From NCBI GenBank assembly GCA_035578155.1, contig JAPWDM010000007.1, positions 35,252,413 to 35,316,412 on the forward strand: 64,000 nucleotides of DNA, in the 5' to 3' direction. The notes below the pieces were generated by a model. That model saw only the letters and a program-made list of their open reading frames with translations, had not been told where the DNA came from and searched no databases. The DNA is from Brachynemurus nebulosus (Eukaryota; Arthropoda; Insecta; Neuroptera; Myrmeleontidae). This document shows positions 13,061-25,027 of this stretch, piece by piece (positions within the stretch are counted from its first letter, which is position 1; the number at the start of each line of letters is the position of its first letter). The translations under genes were made by a program, and so were the position numbers.

Positions 13061-13913
13061 TATGGTGAAGAAATTTTTAATTTTGTTAAATTTTCACTTA
13101 ACTAAATATAGAGATATATTATTTGTCACAAACTAGTTTCGATTGATGAAACCATCTTCAGGTGAAAAAAATTTTATCCAAACTGAATTCAGTTCAGTTC
13201 AGTTTTTCACCTGAAGATGGTTTAATCAATCGAAAACTAGTTTGTGAAAAATAATATATCTCTACAACAATCCCCCGAAGAACACGATTAATTGGTTCCG
13301 TGTTCTTTGAAACCGTGTAGTTCGAGACCACCAAAAGATAGGCATTTATGTCAGTTTACGTCTATGTATAGGCAGTTTACGTCTACGTAAACTTTTGATC
13401 GTAAAAATCTCGTAAACGGTGCGTCGTAGCGAAAAATTAACGAAATTTTTGAAGGCTTAAGCGAAGCAAGTTATGGGTATTCCGAACATATTGAAACTGT
13501 CAAAACCTACTTTTCGTTATCGAAAATTATCGATGTCGAAAATAACATTTTCAAAATTTAAATATGTAAATTTCTACATATTCTTTATCATTTCTATTAT
13601 AAAATTCTCAAAAATTTTAGTAGTTTTTATTTTCAGCATTTTTCTTTTATAATGACAGATTCAATTACTACGATTTTTATTCGTGTAAATCGAATCCACA
13701 TGTGATATACATATTCGTGTACATTGAGGACTGATGTAACTTTATATCAAATATATAATATGTACTTAAAAATCGTGTTGTTTGAAACCGTGTAATTCGG
13801 GGAAAGGGTACCCGTGTTCTTTGAGACCCGCGTTCTTCGAGTACCGTGTTCTTCGGGGGATGTCTGTATATTTAAGTGAAAATTTGACAAAATTAAAAAT
13901 TTTTTCGCCATAT
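13061..13913. mobile_element. Nested inverted-repeat elements
   Basis: Three levels of inverted repeat are stacked. The outermost arms are 13061-13107 and 13868-13913 (TTAAATTTTCACTTAA-type sequence against its complement). Inside the left part, 13111-13170 and 13203-13262 form a second long foldback containing CACCTGAAGATGG. To its right, 13271-13862 is bounded by a perfect 16-bp pair, TCCCCCGAAGAACACG and CGTGTTCTTCGGGGGA. Both inner structures appear to lie inside the outer one. No ORF of note is present; these look like non-autonomous elements, class uncertain. Confidence 0.75.
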
Positions 13914-14670
13914 TTATTTAAATGGTTACTATAAAGCTTCTTATCTGTTATATTTTCAATTTTAATTCGGTTACATTTTATTAATTCAATTTAATACTTT
14001 TTTTTATGGTGTTTAGATGCAATTTTGCATTCGACATGTGCATCATAATAATTGCATCACAGTCGTACAATGATGATAACGGTATTTAATATGCACTTTT
14101 TATAACGGAAATAAACTAATCTAACCGCAGACTTAACGTTATCATGTTTATTTTAGTTAGAAATGTCGTTTTTTTTTTTTTTTTTTTTGAAAAAAATTAA
14201 TCTTTTAATTCGATTATTGTTTTGGAGTCTTAACAGATTATCATAGAATGACGACCCGATATTTGAAACTTCGTTAGATAGTTCAGTTTTGGAACTTGGA
14301 TCATGCAAATCAATGTAAAATAGATCATAAAAAATCATAAATCTAAAAATAAATTGAAATTAAACAATCAAATTTGTTCAATTTATAAATTTTGATTTAA
14401 AAATAAAAACATTTCAACCACAAGTGCTTGTATACAGTAGTGGCAAAATATAATTAACACATTAAGGAGAGGATAAGGTTAATTCGTACACAAAAAGGCA
14501 TGTTTTTGTTATCTTTTTGTGAGGACACAGTTAAAATCTCGTTATTAAAACCAGTGGTACATTAAAGTATAACATTCGAAGAATATTGTATAAAATTTTC
14601 ACGAAAAAATATTAAAAAATACATTAATGGCAGCAATTATTCGAACGGTTCTCGGAAAAAAGTAGAATTG
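13914..14670. other. Intergenic DNA, no gene seen
   Basis: AT-rich, with a poly-T run near 14170. The ORF at 14153-14338 on the minus strand is low-complexity and unsupported. Confidence 0.5.
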
Positions 14671-14952
14671 CGGTGCCCCTCATAACTTGGTGCTGGATCA
14701 TCCGAAATAAAAAAAATTAAAGTTCATTCGTTAGATAATAGTTTTGCTCAGGTAACGCTGGGAGGGTTTTTCGAAATTTCAATTTTTCACTTTTTTGGAA
14801 CACTTAGAACGGAAAAACACGATTTTTGCGAAAAAAATTGGCTAATTTGTTATTGTAAAATAAAAATTATTAACAAATTTGAAAAAAACTCTTCAGCGTT
14901 ACCTCGTAAATTATATACAGAAGTAGTAGTTTTGAAGTTATGAGGGGCACCG
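14671..14952. mobile_element. MITE-like element with perfect 18-bp ends
   Basis: The terminal inverted repeats CGGTGCCCCTCATAACTT (14671-14688) and its exact complement (14935-14952) bound a 282-bp stretch. A second inner pair, GGTAACGCTG and CAGCGTTACC, lies inside. There is no coding content and no clear target duplication by eye. Confidence 0.7.
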
Positions 14953-16140
14953 ACTTTGAAAACGTGAGCTGTGGGGAAAACGCTTTAAAGTTTTGAACAC
15001 TTAAAAATTCTTGTATAAAACTGATATAGAATACTTACTGCTAAACTAAATTTTGTACACTGACAAAATATACAGTACAGGTATAAACACGTTAGTACTC
15101 CCATTGAAATTTCTATAATATAACTGAGAGAGAGATATATATAGAGAGCGAAACATCTGCCAGATAACAACAAAAATGCTTATAACTTCGTCAATTTTGC
15201 TCCAATCAACTTGAAATTTTGAGACAATATTCTTGAGATATTATGCATTCAGTTAAAAAAATAAAAAAATATACAAAAAAAAATTATTTTAATATCTTAC
15301 CCTGCCCTTAATAGGGGTAATTAATAAGGAAAACAACCCCAATTGGGGCACGTGGTTGTTTTTCTTTTTCAGATAAATACAACTGAAAATAAAACACTAT
15401 TTTAGGTTTAAATGCAATGACTAGTGCTGTGCGGGGCCTAATGTCACAAAGTAATTGACGCTGTACAGCGGTTGCGTTCATTCAGCGTGAAAAATTGATG
15501 ACTGTTTCTAAAAAGAACGATAAATATTAGTGTTATTTTAAACTAAAATAATTCTATGCAACATTTTTTTCCACGACTGTGTTACAATTATTTTGTACAC
15601 GACTGTATAAAATTTTATATTCATAGTGCAAACACTTGAAATTTTCAATATAATACGCAATACGAAATAATAATGGAGAAGAAAAAAATAATCTGGTTGG
15701 AATTTCTATTTATTTATTTATTTTTTTAGAAATGTACCGTAAAATGGGATGAAATGCATCATTTTTCACCTACAAATTTAATTTGCATACATTTTTTTTA
15801 CATATTAAATAATACAGAACAGACTAATTTTGGTTCTGATAGCTTGTTCTTTATTTTCTCCAAATTGAAAATTCATTTTCTTCTTTCATTTAGTCGGAAA
15901 GGTCAGTTCCTGTTCACCCTGCTGTCAGGGTCAATAGAAACGGATTGGGATCATATAATTAGTCATATATATGTAATATATGTATTGAAATTTTTGTAAT
16001 ATGATAAAAATGAAATGAAATATTCAAATATGTTTTCGTGTTTAGAAAAGTAATTTTTAGTGTCAGCGTGAGGTTTTTAGTTGTGTTTTCTTTGAGACCT
16101 TTTTCAGAATCGAATTCAAACTTTTTCATTTTCCTTTTTG
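14953..16140. other. Upstream region of the glucuronyltransferase gene
   Basis: Mostly AT-rich with a short GA/TA-rich stretch near 15125-15150. A good splice acceptor (TTTTTGCAG, ending at 16143) precedes the coding ATG, so an untranslated first exon of the gene at 16175 should lie in or before this region. I cannot place it. Confidence 0.4.
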
Positions 16141-16174
16141 CAGTACGAATGATAAGGAAGAAAATTCGACCACC

Positions 16175-16518
16175 ATGAGGACTGCCGTAAAAATTTATCT
16201 ACTGATCCTGATTGGCGCCAGTGTTATCCTGTACCAGTATCACCTGTCGAATTCGTGGGTCGTTCAGATTGAGGTAAGTTTTCCCGCCAAATTCAAATCC
16301 GCAGGTGGAAAATAAAATAACTCTTGTCCTTTGCAGGGGTAACTTGCAAATCAATTGATTCCACGATGTTTTCAAATTTTTCTAAAACGGCCCCTTTTAG
16401 GGAATTTCCAGAATGGAAATTCAGCTATTATAGTAGGTCTCATGACGCGACTTGAGCCCGGGACTATGACAGAAATTTGTTTTGAGGTCCCTAGAAACCG
16501 AAAATAATATTCACAAAA

Positions 16519-16600
<82 letters not shown>

Positions 16601-19600
16601 TTATGTATCAGCACGATAACTCTCTAGCAAAACTTTCTAGGTTTACGAAATTTGGTGAGAACGTTGGAAGTCCAAAAATTTTGAATGAGTTCTTCAGCCA
16701 GACATGTCGGATGCCAGGAACATGGTTTTTGTTCTTGCAAAAAATTTGTTTTTTGGCAAAATTTGCTATAATTTAAAAGTTTTTGCCACATTTTTTTACA
16801 CCATTGCAAAGACGGAAAAAATCACATAAAAAAGGTTTTTGAACTATTATTCTAGGTTAGCTAGTTTTTGAGAAAATAAGAAAAAAAGTCAGTAGTAAAG
16901 ATTGGACAGTTCTAGACCCACCATCCGATTTTTTTGAGCGACCTCAAGGAGGAGGTACCACTTCAAAAAATGAAATACACTAGATATGATAATTTTCAGG
17001 TCATTAATATTACACATTAACACATTAACAAATCCAATATTTTGAGCAATTATGTAAATAAGATGTTTCGTGAAAACGTTTACGGTTTTTTGAATATTTT
17101 TCATGAAAAAAATTTGGTGGAATGAGGCGGAAAAATCACATAAAGAAGGTTTTTTTTATTTACAATTACTCTATATCAACTAGTTTCCGAGAAAAACGTA
17201 CTTTTGTAAATGGAAATTCGCTATGTTATGCAGGATGCTGCGACAGGGGTATTTTGATCTATATTTAGTATAAAATTGTCTCTATTAAAAACTGTTCTGG
17301 TTCAAATTTACTCGCCGGACTTATATACTTTCCACCCTGTATATCAATAATCAATTTAAATATCATTTCAGACAAACGATATCGAATCAATAAAGGCGAT
17401 CAATTCGGCGCTACCCCCACTCTACATAATCACGCCGACGTATCCGCGAGCCGAACAGATTGCCGAATTGACACGAATGTCGCACACGTTAATGTTGGTG
17501 CCGAACGTACATTGGCTGGTTATTGAGGATGCGCCGGAGCGTTCGCCGCTCGTCACCGAGCTATTGATGCGTACCGGCTTAAAATTTGACCACCTGATCG
17601 CGCCAATGCCCGAGAAATATCGTAAACGTAAAGTGAAACCACGTGGTGTGTCGAATCGTATTCGGGGTCTTCAGTGGTTGCGTCAGAACGCGACGCAGGG
17701 TGTCTTCTATTTCGCCGACGATGACAACACGTACGATTTACAACTGTTTCAAGAGGTAACCTGATCTACCCCACACCTGACACCATTTTTTCGTTTAAGG
17801 TAGTTGCCGCGACATTCAACTTTTCGACCGAATAGTTTCAAATTTTAATAGTATAAAGAAGAATACTATATCTGATCGTCCGTATAATTTGGCAAAGATT
17901 GATCGCTTCTGAGTTAAGATAATTAGGGTTAAAGTTTGTATCTACTCCATGTTTTCGATCTCAAAATTCTGACTATGCACCCTTATTTTATATTTAACAA
18001 TATAATGACTCGACAGAATTCAATAAGAAACTAGGGAAAGAAAGATTAATAAGTTCTGAATGTAAAGAAAAAATTGAATTATTTGTTGATCGTTTTGAAT
18101 TGAAGATATCACCAATTTTAAGCAACTGAACCGAAGCAGTCTGGCAACTCTGTATATTAAATAACTGGTTTATTCGTATTTATTGTTTAAACAATATTGA
18201 AAATTTATGAATAGTATTTTTTGACCTTTTACCGCTTACGTAGCAAAAACGGTGATAGATACATTAAAAAGTGTTAAGACCTTTTTTGTAGAGAATCGAA
18301 TTCTCTACAAAAAAGTCCGCGATAGCACCTGTTTGTCTTGTTCAGGTGAAAAAATAAAGCGTCCAAACGCATATGCATACCACTTAATATGTTTATTGAG
18401 TAAATTAAAAAACGATGTCAAAGCATTTATTATAAAAAAAAACTTTGATAGTATAAGTATGTATGCACAGACTATGTTTGAATGTATGCCTACACGTTCG
18501 TATGAAAAATAGTATGCATCAACATCTATCCATTAATACATACAATAATGACGTTAACTACCTTAAGTGAATCATATTATCAAGAATTTTTCAATAGAAG
18601 TTAAAAAATATCAGTGATTTTTTGCTTTTACAATTAAAACTTTCAACATGTTTTTCTCGAAACCACATTTTTTTTTGAAAAACAGACACGATTTCTCAAA
18701 AAATTACTGTTTCGATTGTTTTAAAATTTTGCCCGCGCTTATTTGTTATTATAATGGCCGATCCGTCAATCAGTTCAGACATTTTATGCATCAGTGATGT
18801 TCATCCTTTGTTTCCGTGCGAGTTACAGTAATCTACGTTTACATAAATTGGATTTTTCGATCAAAATAGCTAAATTTGGCCCGAACATGTGATTAAATTT
18901 TTGCCTGTGATGTTTCTGTTGCTTTTACCGTTCTGATTTTGTCAAAAATGAAAAGAACAGTGTCGAAAACCTATGAACAATTTCAAATTTCATGTTTCTA
19001 GCATGAAAATTACGATTTTTCGAAGTTTTTAATAAATTTCTTATTGGTGATGACGTCACAATTTGAATTAATATATGTAGCTACAAAAATGATATGAATC
19101 AGATGTGTTTTTTTTTTTTAGATGCGTTACACAAAACGGGTGTCAATGTGGCCGGTGGGACTCATCACAAAATTGGGAATTAGCACGCCGATCGTAAAGA
19201 ATGGCACTTTTGTCGGTTTCTATGACGGTTGGATGGCTGGACGAAAATTTCCGGTGGACATGGCCGGATTTGCGGTGTCGGTGAAATTTTTACACGAACG
19301 GCCGAATGCATCGATGCCGTTCAAAGCGGGCATGGAAGAGGACGGTTTCCTGCGCAGTTTAGCGCCGTTTGAGCCGAAGGAAGTTGAATTGTTAGCGTCA
19401 AATTGTACAAAGGTATGGGGGACATTGAGCATGGGATAGAGAGTTCGAGATTCCGAGGGTTCCGTAGTTAAAAATTGTACGTTCTGTTATTTGATACGGT
19501 ATTTAATGGTACAGGAGGCCTAAAAAGTCAAATTTGTTCGAAACTGAAGGATGACTACGGAATCCTAATTTATAATGATTCAACACGCACTTGACGATGA

Positions 19601-19723
19601 TTTTTTTTTGTTTAGGTATTGGTATGGCATACGCAGACGAAAAAGAATGATCGCTCGGCGCCGATCGATATGAAAAAATATAGTTCAACAAATCTTGTCG
19701 AATTGAAAAAAGTGATTTTCTAG
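16175..19723 (+). CDS. GlcAT-I: Galactosylgalactosylxylosylprotein 3-beta-glucuronosyltransferase I (GT43)
   Basis: Golgi type II enzyme that adds glucuronic acid to the tetrasaccharide linker of heparan and chondroitin sulfate proteoglycans. Coding exons are 16175-16273, 17372-17755, 19122-19412 and 19616-19723, all joined in phase 0 with GT-AG sites, giving 293 aa. Residues about 7-20 form the single N-terminal membrane anchor. The GT43 core begins at PLYIITPTYPR. The metal-binding DDD is residues 149-151 in YFADDDNTY. WPVG, VGFYDGW, the FPVDMAGFAV stretch and the terminal VLVWHTQT follow, with the expected catalytic Glu at 233 or 234. VGFYDGW matches the GlcAT-I (B3GAT3) branch better than the GlcAT-P/S branch. 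Intron 1 holds a long TA run and repeat fragments. Confidence 0.93.
16274..17371 (+). repeat. Intron 1 of GlcAT-I: TA microsatellite and repeat fragments
   Basis: A (TA)n run covers about 16521-16588. Next to it, about 16600-16740 (CACGATAACTCTC... CAGACATGTCGGATGCCAGG) is an inverted, diverged relative of sequence in the MED30 introns near 49100-49300 and 52400-52630. About 17140-17270 (ACTAGTTTCCGAGAAAAA... GAAATTCGCTATGTTATGC... GCTGCGACAG) matches 41405-41530 in the opposite orientation. Both look like fragments of dispersed repeat families. Confidence 0.65.
17756..19121 (+). other. Intron 2 of GlcAT-I
   Basis: Runs from a GTAACC donor to a poly-T acceptor. It contains a perfect 16-bp inverted repeat with a 3-nt loop at 18281-18315. 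The 86-codon ORF at 18252-18512 overlaps that hairpin and has no recognisable homology. Confidence 0.6.
18281..18315. repeat. Perfect short hairpin in GlcAT-I intron 2
   Basis: CTTTTTTGTAGAGAAT, then CGA, then the exact complement. The 16-bp stem with a 3-nt loop is seen directly. Function unknown; it could be a replication slippage product or a mobile-element scar. Confidence 0.8.
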
Positions 19724-22700
19724 CCGGGATTGAAAAAACAAGTATTAGTGAAATTAAATTTGTACACGAACGGTCAAAACTAAGTGGACAATTAAACAAA
19801 AACAAGTATTAAAAAGACAAAAACTAAACAATTTCTAGAATATTTCTTAGTCGTTTAATTTTAAAAAAAAAATTAGGTGCGCTATTTTTCTACACTTTGA
19901 TTTGAAACAAAACAAAAACAAAAAAAATGCTTTCACAGTGTTCTTGTGTCCTCGAAACAATTTATTTCGAAAAACACCAAAAAAATTAGTACAAAAAAAA
20001 TGTTTAAACTACAATTTTCGTTGACTTAAGTCAAATTTACGTTGATAAAATTAAATATAGCATTTAAGTAACAACTTAAAATCGTCCCTTGCAAGCATAT
20101 CTGAAACAAATTAAACTAAAGGACAAAATTTAGAAATATTTAAGAGAAAATTGGTTAATTGTGAGGGGGTATGTACAGGTAATTCAGTTACCCCAATTAT
20201 TTTGTGTTTGATGGGTCGTATTCAAGTCGACACCAACAAATCTGACGTAGACAATGTAGACAATATAGAAATTTGTAGCCTCGAGAGTATTTATTTTGAG
20301 GTTATTGTGTAAAATTCGATTAATTTTGAATTGTTTGAAGTGTGTCGATAAAAGTTAGAAGATAAATAAATAAAAAATTTCAAATTTTTAACAAAAAAAA
20401 ATAAATAAATAAACCAAAAAATCGGGACATTATTTAAAAAAAATATTCAATGTCTACATTGTCGACGCCATTGTCTACGTGTAGATTACACAACACTGAC
20501 TATTACCCAGTAAACGTAGGGACACTAAAAATTTTTACTATTGTTTTCGAAAAAAACAAAATAACATATCAATCGCGCCACATATTCATCTTTCAATTAT
20601 TTTCATTTTATGTACCAGTGATTCGCAAAATGTTTTGCCAATCACTGGTGAACTTAAGTATTGCTCACATTTTAGTCATATCACCCGAGATAATTTCTAG
20701 TCCATTTCATTAAATAGTTTTAGTATTTATTAAATATTTATTTATTTGGAAATTATTTTTATTTTTTTTGCTTTTTATCGCCATGGATATCATTCATATT
20801 GTATCATTATAATATACAACGATACGCGTTTTTAAAAGTTGTGGGGTTGAAAATCTAAATCAAATTTATTATATATTATTTTTTTAATCAAAGGAGCTGC
20901 AATTTTGTCACTGAAGGCTTTTTTGGTTTTTTACAAGTATTTTTATTGTAAATTGTAAATACCAGTTCCCCCGTTTTAATGTACATCCGGTTTTTTCAAA
21001 CTTGCAACAATTTTTTTTTATACTTTAAAAGCACTGTCTGTTTGATCTAGATTCACGTAATATTAATGAAATACAGTAATGTGTGCAAGAAGGGGAAAAT
21101 GTAAACGCCCATGGCGATGCCCATCACTTGCATAAATCGAATTTTTGAAATTGATCCAATGTGTACATTTTTATCGTTTTGGGTATATTGTGAGTTTACA
21201 AAAAGTCTAGATCAAACAGCCTCTTTAAGAAAATGTACAAAAATTAAAATATTTCAAAAAAAATTGCCGTAACTTCTTTCTGTCCATGAAAATTTTTGAC
21301 GTTGTAACTTTGTGAAACCAGATGTATCAATATATTTATAATATAAAAAAATATATAAGTAATGCCTAAATGCTCACTTTTAAATCGTACATACTCAAAT
21401 ATTTAAAATGTTTACATAAATAGCTTAAGAGCATGTTTACATCAGGTTTTTGTTGAATTTTTTTTTGTTTTTATTGATAAAACCATTGCCTTTCACTGGC
21501 GGACCCATTGACAATCTACAGTGTTATTAAAAAAAAATTTCTATGTACATATTTATAATATTTTTAAAAATCAGTCCGAATATCTTGTGCAATAATTTTT
21601 ATTTTAAGTATTCTACAGGGTGTTTTGGTTTAAACCATTCGAAACCGGTTATTCTTCCATGAAAAATTACCTCTTGCTTCAATAGTCCTCTTAACGCTTC
21701 CATATAAACTCAATTTCAATTTGATTTGCTTAGTGTACGTCAATTTTTGCGTTACTCCTTGTCTCAAGGAGTGACTCACGAATGAGTAAATTTGGTTTAA
21801 ACCAAAAAGTATTTTTTTTCAGGCCCGAAATTTTATGGTATTGTTAAAGTTCACCTTAAGGGTACTGTCTGGTCTTAATTTTCCGGTCAAATACAGTATT
21901 TTTATAAATTTCACTAAACAATGTACGAATAGACATTAGAATTTTAACATAATCATATGGAAAAATTGTGAATTAGAGATGAGCAATTATCGCATTTAAT
22001 CGATCATTGTCACTCGTCAAATTGGAATCGACAAATTGATTTGTGATATTTTAATTGTAATTTTAAGTGGCATTTTTTAGCTATAGTATTGATTTTTTTG
22101 TCTATTTTTGAGTATATTTGGCTTTGGCCGCGTATTTTATCTCACCAATAATGACCATTATTATAATAAACGGATGTATTCGTAGATGTCGGTATTAAAA
22201 AGACGTAATTCAGAGGATTATATAGTGGGATAAAATACGCCCATCAAATATCGATCTAAACCCGAATTAATCATCCCATTAAATCACTGTATGTTAAAAT
22301 TTTTAATGTGTTTTGGGAATTGATTTTAGGTATTAGCTTCAAAAGAAATCTATAAAAAAAAATAATTTGTAATTATAAATAAAATAAACTTAAAAGATGT
22401 ATTTTCGTAACAGCAAATTGTATATTTAGTATTTGAGGTCTATAGAACTAGTTTAGATTTTTTTAAATCATAAATCTCATGCTTTGCGCATGCGTACACA
22501 TTCAGTGTTTAATAAATTGCACAGAAAAATTTATTGATGAATGCTCTATAACGTATTTTAAAAATTGTATACATATCAAAATAAAATTTTTCAAAATTGT
22601 CAAAAAGATTTTAAAATTTTTATATCAAAATTAGAAAATTTTTTGAAATAGTTACAGTATAACCTCGATTATTGGATTAACTTGGGAAAACAGTTTGGTG

Positions 22701-24489
22701 TCGGTAACTGAGTGTCAGATAATCGATGTTCTACTGTCGGTTTTATGTATTTTCTTTTTAATTTTGACAATCAGATGGAAAATCATTAAAAAAGGACAAT
22801 CATCCTTACAAAGAACGACACGATCGAAGTGAAAACTCCTACAGTGCTTCAATCCGAATTTACCAGGTTCGAACTTTTTCAAAATTATGTACCTGATGTA
22901 TTGCTGATTCCAATTCCGGCTGTACAAAATATGAAAGTGGGCGAAATGTATTATTTGATATTTGTTTGACTCGTAACTAGAATTTTACTCGAATGAATTT
23001 ACCGGAAGTTTTCACTTCAGAAAGTATGGTGGCGTTACAAAATCATGCGTTATAGACATTTAGTAATAGTATGCTCAATTGTTCGCTTATTTTTTGGATT
23101 ATTATTCGGACATAGGACATTTGCACTTTGAAAAAATTTTCGCTTACCGGAAAAAATGGACATTTGCATCCGGCGGAGTTCTAGTTTTTTATTTAACAAC
23201 CAATTGAATGGGAAATTAATTTAAAAAAAACTGGCGCAGCCGGTAGGATTTCTGAATTGTGTTAAGGTTGAAGTATAAAAAAAATAAAAATTTGAATTTC
23301 TTTAGGATTTTGAATGATATTAATAACCTCAATACTGGTGATTCGTGTATACTTCCAGTTTTGTTGAAAATAAAGCGAAAAAAAATTTAAATTTTGTAAA
23401 TTTATCCGCTGACTATTCGTTAGTTCGTTAGTTCCTGTGTATTAAGTGATTCCTACGGGATCCTCGAGTGCAAATGCTCATCACCAATTACACCATTTAC
23501 CTTACTTGTCACGCTAATCACCATTTATCCAATTAGCTAGCAAAAATGTTAGGTTAGATTCAAATAAATGTTAGGTTAAGTTTCAGCGCATTCAAAATGA
23601 AACCGACCGCCAATTCGGTAATCCGGATAATAATCAGGATTTCACTTTCAAATTGATTTTAGGGATTGACAACCGATAGAATAATATTGATCAATCGATT
23701 AATGTGACATTTAGTGCCTAAGTTATTTATTGCTTGTCAGCTTAATTTCGAATAAATTGCAATTTTTATTTACGCCTTAATTATTTTCTTCAGCAATAGT
23801 TTTTACGGGTATTTTAAAAGTGAAAAAAAAAACATTGTTTTAATATTTTTATAAGTTGCCTTATTTTCCAAAAAAAAGAAGATTGTAAATTTTTATAAAA
23901 AAAAAAAAAAAAATACTAATTTTCAAAATTAAAAAAATTAGCCGATCAGTGTCGTGGTAAAAAATTGCTCTCATATTGAACGCCCCCCATGTAAATATTG
24001 CTACGTCACTGATATGTAAGTTACAATATTGTAAATAGCTTAAGTAATTTTTGAAATGGTTTTTTTCTCGTTTTTGTTGACATCAAATCAGTACTTAGCA
24101 AATTGTTTTGTTCTGATACTGAATTCAGAAATTACTTTTGCTTATTTTCGATTAAGTCACAAAATTCAATGGGTACCTGCATTAATTTTAATGAATTTCG
24201 TGGTATAATCTGGTCACTAGAATTTTTGATTTCATATTTGTATATTACTTAGTCATTTTGAGTTTTTAAGTGAACGTAATATGATTATATATACTGTATA
24301 AGCATTTTATAAAATTAAAAATTTCTTAATATAAAAAAATACTGTTATATTTAAAATTTTTGTGCTGATTATTTATTTTTGAAAAATTGATTTTTTTTAC
24401 TCCCAATATTTCCCATTCTTAGCTCATTAGTGGTTGTGATCTTACGCGTAGTATCGTGGGAAAATTATTTTCAAGGACAATTTTTTTTA
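19724..24489. other. Intergenic region between GlcAT-I and the GH31 gene
   Basis: AT-rich with no supportable gene. Noted items: a near-perfect hairpin at 20615-20648; a segment starting TTAAGGGTACTGTCTGG near 21859 that resembles a TTAA-flanked element end but has no partner; and a CAGTATAACCTCGATTATTGG segment near 22655 reminiscent of pogo/Tigger termini, also without a partner. No ORF has coding-like composition. Confidence 0.5.
20615..20648. repeat. Short hairpin
   Basis: CCAGTGATTCGCAAAA pairs with TTTTGCCAATCACTGG across a 2-nt loop with one mismatch. No function is assigned. Confidence 0.7.
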
Positions 24490-24580
24490 TTAACACTATA
24501 AAGTTCGCGCATTTTCCCAATAAATTTCCCCAGAAGCCGACAAAACTATGAGTCAACATGTGTAAACATACACAATTTTA
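24490..24580 (+). mobile_element. Partial copy of TTAA-flanked MITE (5' end)
   Basis: TTAACACTAT followed by CAATAAATTTCCCCAGAAGCC matches the left end of the full copy at 27806-28257 (there AACTTCCCCGGAAGCCGACA). It is only the left portion. A long AT microsatellite lies just to its right at about 24630-24695. Confidence 0.6.
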
Positions 24581-24612
24581 ATAAAAATAATAACAGTCAA
24601 ACTGATAATATT

Positions 24613-24629
<17 letters not shown>

Positions 24630-24696
<67 letters not shown>
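24630..24696. repeat. (AT)n microsatellite
   Basis: An uninterrupted AT dinucleotide run after an A-rich stretch, between the MITE fragment and the 3' end of the GH31 gene. Confidence 0.9.
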
Positions 24697-24699
<3 letters not shown>

Positions 24700-25027
24700 C
24701 ACAAACAATTAAATACTTTGGTTACAATTATATGTACGCATTTCAATACAATTACAAAAAAAAAAAATTAACGAAGTTTAAAAATAACAACAAGATAATC
24801 CATTAAAACTCTTGCGATGAAATTTTTAGAAGTATTTAGGAGTCCGTAATAGAATTGGCAGATGTGTTAAAAAATCCGCCAGACCTTTCTTGTGGGAAAA
24901 GGAGGGGGTTTGGTAAAGAGAAAATGTCTGGGGCCCCAAAATGGGTTAATTTGTTTATCTAGATAAACAGTAACAAAACAATTTCGTTTTATAATTTCAA
25001 TTTTTTATTAAATCCAAAAAAAGCAGT

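Noticed and set aside
18252..18512. 86-aa ORF in GlcAT-I intron 2
   Set aside because: Overlaps a perfect hairpin, no recognisable domain, and composition like the surrounding intron.
22655..22730. Pogo/Tigger element end
   Set aside because: The CAGTATAACCTCGATTATTGG start is suggestive, but no matching inverted end or transposase remnant was found nearby.
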